Assembly (NCBI GenBank): GCA_009746045.1
Contig: RPFO01000079.1
Coordinates: forward strand, 941,285-1,005,284
Source: Mesostigma viride
Taxonomy: Eukaryota; Streptophyta; Mesostigmatophyceae; Mesostigmatales; Mesostigmataceae
DNA length: 64,000 nucleotides
Direction: 5' to 3'
In this document: in pieces, positions 38,863 through 47,817 of the stretch
Layout of the letters: each line of letters starts with the position of its first letter
How positions within the stretch are numbered: position 1 is the stretch's first letter
Position numbers and translations under genes: made by a program
Notes under the pieces: model-generated
What the model was told of the DNA's origin: nothing
The model's input: the letters and a program-made list of their open reading frames with translations, nothing else
Databases searched by the model: none

Positions 38863-39429
38863 ATGTTTTCGAATCTAATTGGTACGACGATACGGATGAA
38901 GTGTGGACGGACGACCGCGAAAGGCGGGAGATGCGCCATCGACGTGAAGAAGGGGAGCGAATGCCGGTTTCATGGGAAGCCGAAACACCGCGGCGCCAGC
39001 GCGAAGACGAAACGTCGCCGTGTTAGACACGTGGCTAGAACTAGCACAACGTCGTCCGCGCCACGTGTCTCGATGCCTAATTCATTTCCGTACCCGTCTA
39101 GAGCAGGTGGCGAGGAGTATACGGAAAATACGGCTCTAGTAACTGAGCGTCTTCCATCCGTTGACAATCTTCCAAATTTTGACGACGATCGATATCGTGT
39201 TGTTGATCTGAATTATCCTGGTGGGATGGTCATGCAGGCAGCTGGCGGTGGCCAGCCGCGGCAAATAATGAGACCTCCTTCGGATGGCGGACCTAGATTG
39301 CCTCGCGGGAGAGTGCCACCCGACGGAGATGCGACTGTCCGCTATTCCCAGTTGAACGCGAGGAGCGGCGGGGTTGGCGACGACCCGGACTTGTGGGACG
39401 ACGCGACGTCCGCGTACAGAGGCCGCTAG
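38863..39429 (+). CDS. Cys/His-module protein
   Basis: 188 residues from ATG 38863, or 177 from ATG 38896 at the module (C-x3-T-x2-G-x2-C, nine residues, C-x2-H). A basic KTKRRRVRHVAR stretch follows; the remainder is disordered, Pro/Gly/Arg-rich with no domain. Starts one base after an AATATTTAA block. Confidence 0.6.
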   Translation: MFSNLIGTTIRMKCGRTTAKGGRCAIDVKKGSECRFHGKPKHRGASAKTKRRRVRHVARTSTTSSAPRVSMPNSFPYPSRAGGEEYTENTALVTERLPSVDNLPNFDDDRYRVVDLNYPGGMVMQAAGGGQPRQIMRPPSDGGPRLPRGRVPPDGDATVRYSQLNARSGGVGDDPDLWDDATSAYRGR

Positions 39430-39461
39430 ACGTAAATAATCTGCCGTTACATGAAAGGAGG

Positions 39462-40310
39462 ATGGCGAAGTGCTGCAGAAAGACTGCGACGGGCTCAAAC
39501 TGTCGCAACGAGGCGCGAGAAGGACGTAAAATGTGCGGCACGCACGCAGCTTGTCAAGCTAGAAAGCGAAGGAGGCACAGGGCAAGAGATTCGACCGCGA
39601 CAAAACCAACTGCTGATGATGCCCAACCGCTGCCACTTCCAAGGATTGGATTCGCTACCCCGACCTCTGCGGAAAATCAACAGATTCCGCTTCCCAAAAC
39701 CGAATTTGGTAAGTCTCAATGGAATCTTCACCCTATGAACCGCGCGTTGGTTCAGGATGATGCGACTGAAGGGTACCAGGAAAAGAGGAGGACGAGCATA
39801 CCAGGAAATCTCACATCTGCTCCTCCAATCCCCGCCTCTACAAAACCATCTATCCAAACAGGCTGGTCTGATATCCCCCTTGATTTACAACTCGCCATTG
39901 CAGGAATGGCAATCGACGGTCGTGACGGATTGAAAAATGCCGCGAATATGCGTCTTGTAAATCGCGAAATGAGCTCTATCGTCCCCCAAGCGTTGAATGA
40001 ATTGGACGGTAAAAGGTTTTATAATGAATCTCGAGCTATCCAACATAGAAGAGACGAACAACAACTGAACCCGGCTAACTATGTAAACCCAAAAGCCCGT
40101 TTAGAATACGAAAAAGCTGACGAGAGAGACAAAAATGAACGCGATTTATTGAATAACTACCATGCCGCGAGAATTATAGCGAAACGATCAGTTCCTTCCC
40201 TTATACGGGGCGATGCGAGACGAGAACTGGCCCGACAAGACCACCCTTCTCAGTCTAAGAGGACGAAGAGGGCAAGCGGCGCTCGTTCGAAAACGAGGAA
40301 ACGGCGCTGA
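39462..40310 (+). CDS. Cys/His-module F-box-like protein
   Basis: 282 residues from ATG 39462. Module (C4-x3-T-x2-G-x2-C, ten residues, C-x2-H), basic QARKRRRHRARDS, a Pro-rich linker, then an F-box-like region at about 140-190: WSDIPLDLQLAIAGMAIDG, LKNAANMRLVNREM. C terminus is a basic KRTKRASGARSKTRKRR tail. Same layout as the F-box gene at 31198, so the two are probable paralogues. Confidence 0.65.
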   Translation: MAKCCRKTATGSNCRNEAREGRKMCGTHAACQARKRRRHRARDSTATKPTADDAQPLPLPRIGFATPTSAENQQIPLPKTEFGKSQWNLHPMNRALVQDDATEGYQEKRRTSIPGNLTSAPPIPASTKPSIQTGWSDIPLDLQLAIAGMAIDGRDGLKNAANMRLVNREMSSIVPQALNELDGKRFYNESRAIQHRRDEQQLNPANYVNPKARLEYEKADERDKNERDLLNNYHAARIIAKRSVPSLIRGDARRELARQDHPSQSKRTKRASGARSKTRKRR

Positions 40311-40452
40311 TTTCATAGTGCCGTAACAGCGTCGCGCCACTTCGAGGAAACGTCTATAACATGCATGCATAAAGGAGTGAAAGAGACGTCTCGCACTCCA
40401 TCACGCACTCAGACTCCCATCGACAACCAACCAACCGCCAACTATAGTTTCG

Positions 40453-41139
40453 ATGACGTCCCTCATCGTCGCCGAACAGACTCTGAAGACCTTGCAAAAG
40501 AAGGAGTACGCATGGCTGAAACGCGTCACGTTATCGCAATTCCAAAAGGAGGTCGACAGCAAGGAAGAGCCTCGCACTCCCGTCTTGGATCACGACCTCG
40601 ACCCCGTTTACAAGGGTAGGCCGCCCATGTGGGCTTTTCGCCACACTCGCTCGTTCTGCCTCCAAGACCCTCTGATTGTCTACGCCTCTTCCGCGACTTT
40701 TTACAACACGCCTCCATCGCTGCCTGCCAACGACGACCGCTGGCCCCACTTCATTCCGTGGCGCGAGGAGCCACGAACGGGAGACGACAAGCTCGTGTAT
40801 TCCCCTGACTATCGTCTCATGCGCACGGACTTTAAGAGATACTCCGCGCAGTTCTTCGACTTTACGCAGCGAGCGATCATGCACGAAGAGATCATGGCTT
40901 TTTTCAATCAGTACGTGATGCGAGGAATTCCTTGGCGCACACGTACTCGTTCGGAGGAGGATCAGCAGTTTTTGGAAGGCGAGAACCGCCCAGTCCGCGT
41001 GTCCAAGCCCGGCCCGCGCGACTGTCTCATGATGCACGCCTTCATGGCCGTGCCCGATTCGCAGAAGGAACTAGCCAGCGCTCTGTTAGTGGACGGATAC
41101 GTCCCCGCGCCTTCACCCAAACGAGTCCGCGTGCGCTAA
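40453..41139 (+). CDS. Hypothetical protein
   Basis: 228 residues. A CTATAAC block at about 40354 and an AATAAA just after the stop (about 41155) give it a eukaryotic-style transcription unit. Body contains WPHFIPWREEPRTGDDKLVY and a basic C terminus (PSPKRVRVR). No recognised domain. First gene of the region in which promoters look host-like. The 142 bases upstream hold no gene. Confidence 0.55.
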   Translation: MTSLIVAEQTLKTLQKKEYAWLKRVTLSQFQKEVDSKEEPRTPVLDHDLDPVYKGRPPMWAFRHTRSFCLQDPLIVYASSATFYNTPPSLPANDDRWPHFIPWREEPRTGDDKLVYSPDYRLMRTDFKRYSAQFFDFTQRAIMHEEIMAFFNQYVMRGIPWRTRTRSEEDQQFLEGENRPVRVSKPGPRDCLMMHAFMAVPDSQKELASALLVDGYVPAPSPKRVRVR

Positions 41140-41247
41140 ACTATTTAATGAAATCAATAAACACGTTTCGTACTGTTTCCTAGTGGACTCATTGCATCCC
41201 ATAGTGACTTGAATAAATTAAATTCAATTAAATAATCAACACCCCCC

Positions 41248-41922
41248 CTAGTCCGCCCTGGCCCTCTTCTCCGGGCTGCACTCCCCAGGGTCCCTGTCAG
41301 GTGCGCGCTCTTGCGCCGAGGGCTCTGCGGCCTTTGCATTCACTACAGGGGCATTCACTACAGGGACAGAGGGCTCTACGTCCTTTACAACGGGCTCTGC
41401 GGCCTCCGCCACGACGGCCTTGCCCTTGCCCTTCCCCTTGTCCCTGCTCCACATATCGCGACAAGTGCACGCAACCGGGGGCCTCTCCGCGGAAACGGGC
41501 CACTTCTTGCACTCGCAGCCGTCCAAATGGTGCGCGGGAGAGTAAACCACCCCGATCGACTCGGACGGCGCGGCGGCACGAACGGAGTTGCCCAGGCACC
41601 ACGTCCCCGTCCTCTGATCCCACCGCCACGGAATGCGCACGGTGACGAAGTCGCCCTCGACGAGCAGCGCGTCAGGGGGGGCCAGAGAGTAATACCAGGG
41701 GTAGCGGGGCACGATCCCGCACGGATAATTCCCCGGTTTGGACAAGTACGCTTCCGCCTTCGCGTCCGGCGGCGGCATGTGCTTCTTGAAATCGTACGTC
41801 TTCACGTCCCTCCACCCCTCTACGGTGTAAATCATGTCCGGGTCGCTGATCTCTACCAGTCCCATCTTGGGCATGTAGTAGACCGGCGGCGTGGCGAGCG
41901 GCCTTTCGTTGCTGTTCTGCAT
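41248..41922 (-). CDS. Hypothetical Cys-cluster protein
   Basis: 224 residues from ATG 41922. The middle carries a C-x-C ... C-x-C cluster (DGCECKKWPVSAERPPVACTC, about 135-155) that could bind zinc. The last 70 residues are Ala/Val/Pro/Lys-rich with imperfect repeats. Promoter and a predicted 5'UTR intron lie upstream (41924-42049). No family recognised. Confidence 0.55.
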   Translation of the reverse strand: MQNSNERPLATPPVYYMPKMGLVEISDPDMIYTVEGWRDVKTYDFKKHMPPPDAKAEAYLSKPGNYPCGIVPRYPWYYSLAPPDALLVEGDFVTVRIPWRWDQRTGTWCLGNSVRAAAPSESIGVVYSPAHHLDGCECKKWPVSAERPPVACTCRDMWSRDKGKGKGKAVVAEAAEPVVKDVEPSVPVVNAPVVNAKAAEPSAQERAPDRDPGECSPEKRARAD

Positions 41923-42370
41923 CCTGCGATTGCGTTCGGAGGGAGGGGGGATAGCAAAGGGGTGGGGTGGTCAGCCATGGAAAAAGATGGGCAAGGGGCG
42001 GGCAAGGACTCGGACTGGCTATGGCTGCATGCGTGGCGGGCACACTCACTTGTTTCTTGGGAGCCTTTGCTTGCGGTGGGTTCGGATTGCCCGAATTCGG
42101 ACGGGAGGAGGGACTTTATACTCGTGGTCCGAAGGGGCGCGTGCTGACTCACGGGACGCGTACGGTACGGCACTGGCGCGGCGCGGGCCGCGGGTGACCC
42201 GATAGGGTACAACGCGGCGCTGTGGATAGGGTGCTGACTCACGGGAATCTTCTAGAAGGTCCGCGTGGCGCGGCGCTGTACCGAGGGTTTTTGGGACATA
42301 AAGCGGGCCTTGGCCGTTTTCGTTGGCATCTCGCTCTCTCACACACACACACTCTCTCTCTTTGGTAGAC
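41923..42370. promoter_or_regulatory. Divergent promoter with TATA box, heat-shock element, AP-1 sites and 5'UTR intron
   Basis: On the - strand a TATA box (TATAAAGT, 42113-42120) serves the 41922 gene. A donor GTGAGT at 42049 and acceptor CGCAG ending at 41924 bracket a predicted 126-bp 5'UTR intron with a CTGAC branch-like site. TGACTCA (AP-1/GCN4 type) occurs at 42145 and 42235. A three-unit heat-shock element GAATCTTCTAGAA lies at 42245-42257. A CATAAAG at about 42295 may be the TATA for the + strand gene at 42371. Confidence 0.55.
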
Positions 42371-43192
42371 ATGGCTTCCCTCCTGCGCCGCTGCAACAAG
42401 TGCCCTGGCCGTTTCCCCGACTCCCACTTCCTGTCCGCCCGCCGTGCGAACTCGTTCACGCTGACCTGCGTCACGTGCCGCGAGACGCAGAACAAGCAGG
42501 CCCGCGCTCGCAGGGCCCGCGAGAAGGACCTGATGGAGAGCGAAGGAGACCAGGACGAGAAAGGAGGCCCCTCGTACAGCTACAGCTCTTCCTCCTCTTC
42601 TGACTCCGAGTCCGAGTCCGAGGCTCCTAAGAGTCCTCAGAGTCCTGACACGCCTGCTCTGGTGGAGGAGATCGTCCCCGAGACTCCCTCCACCGTGTTT
42701 CCTCCGTTCCTGCCCGCCCCCTTCAAGCGCTGCCTGCGCATCAACGGCAAGAACCCCCATTACAAGGGGCACGTGGGCATGGGCGCTCGCGTGAAGGAGA
42801 CGTCGAAGCGCGGCTTCGAGAGCCGCCGCAGGCTGTCCCCCTACTTCCGGCAGTGCGCGTCGTCCGTGGGCGACGACGAGGTCTTGGTCGGCTCCGAGGG
42901 CAGCGCCAAGGACCACCTGGAAGAGTCTCGCTCTGTCCGCAGCGATCGTCAGATCCGCGAGACGATCGACCTGACGCACGAATTGGCGGATCCGTCAGAT
43001 GATGATGACGAGGGCGTTCCCATGATGGGCGCCATGCACATGGAGGAGTGCGACCTGGGCTTGGACTTGGAGCGCGCGTCCGAGAACCTGTTCTGCGACT
43101 ACCGCATCGGCGCTCTGTCCCTGGAGGACATCGCCGGTCTTCAGAAGGTGGAGGCTGAACGCTGGTTCCTTCCGTTCGGACTGCTGAACTGA
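42371..43192 (+). CDS. Zinc-ribbon, Ser-rich protein with SUMO-binding-like motif
   Basis: 273 residues. An N-terminal zinc ribbon (CNKCPGRFP ... TCVTCRETQ) followed by a basic ARARRAREK helix recalls Stc1-like domains and the palindrome gene at 50508. A Ser/Glu-rich acidic stretch follows (about 70-90). IRETIDLTHELADPSDDDDEG near 200 looks like a SUMO-interaction motif. AATAAA lies about 30 bases after the stop. Likely a nuclear regulatory protein; function not known. Confidence 0.6.
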   Translation: MASLLRRCNKCPGRFPDSHFLSARRANSFTLTCVTCRETQNKQARARRAREKDLMESEGDQDEKGGPSYSYSSSSSSDSESESEAPKSPQSPDTPALVEEIVPETPSTVFPPFLPAPFKRCLRINGKNPHYKGHVGMGARVKETSKRGFESRRRLSPYFRQCASSVGDDEVLVGSEGSAKDHLEESRSVRSDRQIRETIDLTHELADPSDDDDEGVPMMGAMHMEECDLGLDLERASENLFCDYRIGALSLEDIAGLQKVEAERWFLPFGLLN

Positions 43193-43322
43193 TTCATGGG
43201 GACTTGTACATATTGAACTTGTAATAAATCGATTTTATTGGCTGCAACTTGTTTGTCACTAGGTAGTTCCGCGGCCTCGCGTGTCTGAACATGACCAACT
43301 ACACCTGAACAAAATCCGCGCG

Positions 43323-43863
43323 ATCTGATTGGACGCTACTAGAAGTGCTCGTAGTATCGACCAATAGGGATAGCATAACCACTTTTATCATTTTACACGG
43401 GAATGGTGATGGTGACACTGGATGGGCTATTTTTTTTGTTGTGAATTAGTGGGAGCCCTTTTTTTCTATGGTTGGGTTGCATTCAAAATTTTATGGTCAG
43501 CGATAGAGTATAATTTATGACCGTTACATTCAAAATTTTATGGTCAGCGATAGAGTATAATAATAATTCTGGCACATGTCAAAATTTTATGGTCAGCGAT
43601 AGAGCATAATTTATGACCGTTACATTCAAAATTTTATGGTCAGCGATAGAGTGTATCAATGCATGACACGTGTCATATAAAATGAAATTGGTATTAAAAT
43701 AAGATGTACACCAGCCATAGAAAAAAAGGGCTCCCACTATTTCACACCGAAAAAAATAGCCCATCCAGTGTCACCATCACCATTCCCGTGTAAAATGATG
43801 AAAGTGGTTATGCTAACGCCTATTGGTCGCTACTAGGATCATACAAGCGTCGTCCAATCAGAT
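43323..43863. mobile_element. Inverted-repeat (MITE-like/foldback) element
   Basis: About 540 bp without a gene. The ends are a 13-bp inverted repeat (ATCTGATTGGACG at 43323-43335; CGTCCAATCAGAT at 43851-43863). A long imperfect inverted repeat follows inward (about 43380-43476 against 43712-43806, including CCATCCAGTGTCACC and its complement). The centre holds four copies of a 25-bp direct repeat. The right end overlaps the last codon of the HNH pseudogene. Confidence 0.7.
43494..43652. repeat. Four copies of a 25-bp direct repeat
   Basis: The core AAAATTTTATGGTCAGCGAT plus AGAG recurs at about 43494, 43531, 43580 and 43627, spacing 37, 49 and 47 bases, inside the foldback element. Could be a protein-binding array. 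Confidence 0.8.
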
Positions 43864-44591
43864 TGCTCCTTTTTTATCCCATGGCCAAGTGGTAGCGGTG
43901 CCAGCAGCAGGCACGGGGAACGCCACGCGCGCCCGTTTACGCGGAGGATTCTCGAGGACTTGGCGCTCTTTCTCGGGCTTCCGCGGCCGCATCTTGCGTT
44001 TCAGCACCTCCTGTTCTGACCGCGGCGCTCTCGTGCGTTTCCAAGTGGGGTACACGTTCCTGTAGTGCAGTTTCTTCAGAGTCTTTTCCATCGACTGAGA
44101 AGAGTCGCGCTCCGTGTACATGTGATCGATGTACCACTCTTTGCCGTAGTTTTCCCACGTCATCCCCCCTCGAACCGGTCCTCCAAATGGCGGACCAAGC
44201 CCGGCATGTCGATCCCCAGAGCCTCTCGCACCACGTCCTTGCTGAAAATGCTGAGTCGTTTCATGGCGCACAGAAACAGCTGCTCGAAGACGACTGTCTC
44301 GGGATTGCACACGATGCATTCGTCTCTGTGAATTTCGGGGTGTCGCTCGCATCCCTCGAGGATGCACTCGGAACAAGTTTTTGCGACCTTTCTCTGCGAT
44401 GCGGTGTGTTTCTTGCATCGCCACAAAGCACAATCGGGACAAGGTTTGGCGAATCCGTGGGGGCACGATTCTTTACGGATATACTCGCACTGGCCTATGC
44501 CGCACCTTTTGCACTGGTGCCTGGCTTCGTGGTCGCACACATATTTCGCTGTCCGAGCCCAAGAGCTCCCCCATTCCGAGTTCCCCCTCAT
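43858..44591 (-). pseudogene. HNH endonuclease, single-base frameshift in a G-run
   Basis: The first frame from ATG 44591 holds Cys/His zinc units (CKRCGIGQCEY, CPHGFAKPCPDC, CSECILEGCERH) and ends shortly after the run of six G at 44164-44169. The next frame resumes with MTWENYGKEWYIDHMY and LHYRNVYPTWKRTRA, the HNH core. One missing G restores continuity. Promoter: ATAAAAGG at about 44630. Related to the intronic HNH at 4320, but more divergent. Confidence 0.75.
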
Positions 44592-44734
44592 GGCGTCTGT
44601 CTCTGTCAATGCCCCAGCCCTCCTTTTATGCATGCTAAAAACACGCCGACCCTCGCCGAACCTTCCAGAACCTCCCAGTCTACTCGTAGTATCCACCAAT
44701 AGGAACGCTCGGTTTATACCCCACATACGCCCCG

Positions 44735-45505
44735 TCAAAGGACGATGATGTTGGAGAAGTCCTCGGCATTCACGCCGAACTCCGCCAGTTTAGCAACCAC
44801 GTCCGCCACGGCCGCCTCGTCATCCTCCTCCACGGGGGCCTGGGGCACCTCGATCACGCCACCTGACTGGTCGCGCATGTTCAGGTCCATCCCCAGCCGT
44901 TCAGAGCACGCAGAAAGAACCGCGTTCGCCTCGTCCAAGTGCTCCTGCAGGCCCTTCTTCAGAGCCTTGCCCGCGATCTTGCAAGAAACCCTGTGCATGC
45001 CGTACGCCCTCAGCTGGCAAACCCGGCTGCAATAACGAGTCGTCGAGCACCGGTTGCACTTCTTGTGCTTCCCACCCACCGGGGGCAGCTCCTTGCACCA
45101 CCCGCAGCGGCCGGACTCCACGTCGATCAAGTTCGTCAAGGGGCAGCGGTACAGAGCGTCCTTGTACGCGTCCCACAGGATGCGGGAGTCCTCCCCCTTG
45201 ATCTGAACGCACCCCTTGAAAACAACCATGGGGGCGTCGAACTTGAACACGCGACCGCTCTCCCAGATCAGGTTGAATCCGTACTTGCCCCTGAGCAGAT
45301 CCGCGTACTCGGGCATCCTCAAGGCCTGCACCACCGAAAAGAAATCCCCGCGGCTCACAAAGGCCGCGCACACGTTCAATATCGTTTCGCGTTCCCGTGC
45401 ATCCGGCTCGAGCAAGGCTACGGTCAACAGCCGAGTGCCCATCAGGTCCTCGATGGCCCACTCCTGAGACGGATGCTGCGTTACGGTCTCTGAGGAGCTA
45501 GACAT
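44735..45505 (-). CDS. MYND zinc-finger protein
   Basis: 256 residues from ATG 45505. Around 128-168 a MYND finger is visible: CGWCKEL ... KKCNRCSTTRYCSRVCQLRAYGMHRVSC, with the usual C-x2-C, C-x2-C, C-x3-C and final H-x3-C. MYND domains bind proline-rich partners, often transcription co-repressors. The N-terminal half (about 1-125) is a globular helical region. C-terminal end is acidic. Divergent from the 45884 gene. Confidence 0.75.
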   Translation of the reverse strand: MSSSSETVTQHPSQEWAIEDLMGTRLLTVALLEPDARERETILNVCAAFVSRGDFFSVVQALRMPEYADLLRGKYGFNLIWESGRVFKFDAPMVVFKGCVQIKGEDSRILWDAYKDALYRCPLTNLIDVESGRCGWCKELPPVGGKHKKCNRCSTTRYCSRVCQLRAYGMHRVSCKIAGKALKKGLQEHLDEANAVLSACSERLGMDLNMRDQSGGVIEVPQAPVEEDDEAAVADVVAKLAEFGVNAEDFSNIIVL

Positions 45506-45883
45506 GATCTACTGTATGTACTGGCTATGGCTATGGCTGGCTGAGGCTGACTATGCCAAGTCACCACCCTCGCGCGACTATATCCCTTCGCCTGATCCAT
45601 CAACTATACCGCGTTGTACCCTATCGGGTCGCGCCACGCGAATCTTCTAGAAGCTTCCGGAAGCGCCGCGCCACATGTCCGCGTCCCGTGACTCAGCACC
45701 TGAAAAGCGCCGCGCCGTCCACGCGGCCCACGCCGCGCCACGGATAAGGCCACGTACTTCGACCAATCCCGTGCGTCCTGCGGAAATCCGGGAAACCTTA
45801 ACTTCGCAAACTCCACCAGGACTCACCATCTCGCTCTCCTACCCAGCTCACTAGCTCCCAAACCCAAGCACCCATCCTCAGCT
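45506..45883. promoter_or_regulatory. Divergent promoter with a five-unit heat-shock element
   Basis: Position 45640-45662 reads GAAtcTTCtaGAAgcTTCcgGAA, five alternating units with exact two-base spacing, a near ideal HSF site. A TGACTCA at about 45689 is an AP-1/GCN4 site. A GATATAG block at about 45580 may serve the - strand MYND gene. No gene lies in this stretch. Confidence 0.6.
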
Positions 45884-46969
45884 ATGGCCATCACCACCCG
45901 CTCCATGGCCTCTATGCGCACTAGGTCCGCGCGCTCTGTCGCGAACGTAGAGAAACCCCTTCGCAAGGTCAAGGGGGTTGTAAAGAATTGCCAGCGTCGC
46001 TGCTGCGAAAAAAACTACTTGCCTGATGCTTCTCCCTGCGTTGTTTTTGATTCAGAGCCCGCTGAACTCCTCACCGGCGCTGTCGAATGCAAGTACCCTG
46101 GCGCTGACATCCTGCCCAGGTCCATCGGGGACGTTTTCAAGGCCCCTTTCGACATCCAGCACGCAGAGAAGACCCACTACCCCTGCGACAAGTGCCACAA
46201 GAGGAGTCCCAACGGGTTCTACCTCCGCCACAACGACACCGTCAGCAGCAACGGGCTGGACGACTGCTGGTGCGACCAGTGCATGGTGGATGTCATCGCC
46301 CCCTTCGCCATGACCGACAGGGACTACTTGGTCCGCTTCATGGACCAGTGGACGAGGATCCTGCCCAGGGGCGAGGAGGTCACCCCCTTCGCGTCCACGT
46401 GGGCGGACCAGCTACCGTACGCCTGCTGCAAGTGCCATCGCATGCCTGAGAACGTGGCGTACCGCGTGAAGGAGGACGAAAATGTCAGCACGCCTCCCGG
46501 CATCTACTGCGAGCCCTGCGCGAACAGGGAGATCGTCCAGCTCGTCCGCCAGGCGTCCGAGTTCGAGTTCGTTGGGCCCTCGCGCACGCGGGAAAATCTC
46601 ATGGCCAAGGGGGAGGAGGTCATCAAGCGGTTCGAGCACGACCCGGAGCTGTCCAAGATCTGCTCGTCCATGACCACCTCGTTCAACCCCTTCGCCTACT
46701 CCAACTGGCCGCCCTCGCGCTGCCAGAGCTGCCTCAGGAACTTCGACCACCACGCCATGACCGCCTACTTCATGTACATCCCGCAGACGAAGGTCATGGG
46801 CGTGGCCTGCCACTACTGCGCCAGGAACGTCAAGGACAAGGCCATCCTCAAGTTCGACGGATACGGCATCTTCAACGCAGTCAAGGCCGCCAACCAGAGC
46901 ACGCCGCTCGACCAGCTCTCCGGCTTCAACGCGCCATTCACGGACTCCTACGAGTCTGTCCTCCACTGA
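45884..46969 (+). CDS. Multi zinc-ribbon protein
   Basis: 361 residues. At least six Cys pairs (CDKCHKRS; CWCDQCMV; CCKCHRMPEN; YCEPCANREI; CQSCLRNFDH; CHYCARNV) make three to four zinc ribbons spread over the protein, with no catalytic motif. Basic N terminus (TRSMASMRTRSARS). Downstream of the HSE promoter. Possibly a nucleic-acid- or ubiquitin-pathway adaptor; not assigned. Confidence 0.6.
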   Translation: MAITTRSMASMRTRSARSVANVEKPLRKVKGVVKNCQRRCCEKNYLPDASPCVVFDSEPAELLTGAVECKYPGADILPRSIGDVFKAPFDIQHAEKTHYPCDKCHKRSPNGFYLRHNDTVSSNGLDDCWCDQCMVDVIAPFAMTDRDYLVRFMDQWTRILPRGEEVTPFASTWADQLPYACCKCHRMPENVAYRVKEDENVSTPPGIYCEPCANREIVQLVRQASEFEFVGPSRTRENLMAKGEEVIKRFEHDPELSKICSSMTTSFNPFAYSNWPPSRCQSCLRNFDHHAMTAYFMYIPQTKVMGVACHYCARNVKDKAILKFDGYGIFNAVKAANQSTPLDQLSGFNAPFTDSYESVLH

Positions 46970-46990
46970 CCTTCTGCATTTTTTAAATAT

Positions 46991-47380
46991 ATGCAGAGTC
47001 TAAAGCTGGCCGCGATGAAGTGCTCCAAGAAGACCAAGGCCGGCGCAGACTGCAAGAACAAGGCCAGGAGCGGATATAAAACTTGCGCCTGTCACTCTGC
47101 GGCCCAGAAGACAAAGCGAAGGACGCGACGACACGCTGCCAGGGCCTACACGCCAACGCCTCCTGCGTCTGATACTGAGCCTGTTGAATATGATCCTGAC
47201 TTTGTTCCTCCTAGAGAGTCGTTTAGATATGAGCAGGTTCCTAGTGGGCCTATGCGCAGAAATAGGACTAGGGCAAAGAAGGGGAGGCCTTACCCCCCCA
47301 CGAATTTCAGGTATCAGCCTTGGTACGACCCCACTGGCCCGAACAGATCCACTGGGCCTGTGACGTACGGCTCGGATTGA
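46991..47380 (+). CDS. Cys/His-module protein
   Basis: 129 residues from ATG 46991, or 121 from ATG 47015 which begins at the module (C-x3-T-x2-G-x2-C, ten residues, C-x2-H). A basic TKRRTRRHAARAYTP stretch follows; the rest is Pro/Tyr/Arg-rich and disordered. It starts 22 bases after the previous stop, right after an AAATAT block, and is the last gene before the palindrome. Confidence 0.6.
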   Translation: MQSLKLAAMKCSKKTKAGADCKNKARSGYKTCACHSAAQKTKRRTRRHAARAYTPTPPASDTEPVEYDPDFVPPRESFRYEQVPSGPMRRNRTRAKKGRPYPPTNFRYQPWYDPTGPNRSTGPVTYGSD

Positions 47381-47448
47381 CTGTCTAAATCCTTGTAATT
47401 ATTTATTTTTTAATGAAAAAACTTTGTGCATGTCCCACACACTGTGCA

Positions 47449-47480
47449 GGGCCACGGGACTTAGCCGATTCCCGTGGCCC
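47449..47480. terminator. Strong hairpin before the palindrome
   Basis: An 11-bp perfect stem, GGGCCACGGGA and TCCCGTGGCCC, with a 10-base loop, 70 bases after the 47380 stop. Possible 3'-end hairpin. The rest of 47381-47574 holds short inverted copies of a GGGGTCACCTT motif and no gene. Confidence 0.5.
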
Positions 47481-47817
47481 AAAACAAAAACCGCGGAACC
47501 ATGGGGTCACCTTCGCGGAGCGTAGTAAGGGCCCGAAGGTGTGTTGACACGGGAAAAGGGGGCTTCCCCCCTTACTACAAAAACCCAAGGTGACCCCAAG
47601 GGGTCCACCTGACATGCACATTCCCCACAGGAAAACACCCTGGAGATAGCCTCAGGGTGTGACAGATACTAGCACAGGAAAATCACATTACACGTGGGCA
47701 TGCATGGTAATTTTATTCCATTAATTGATTAATATAAAAGTACAGCATTACAGCTGGTTGTCACAGTACATTGCTGGCTCAATGGCCCTCGTCCATATCA
47801 TTACAGTGCTGGCAAAT

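Noticed and set aside
43494..43652. CRISPR-like array
   Set aside because: Only four repeats, unequal spacers related to each other, inside an inverted-repeat element and in a eukaryotic context.
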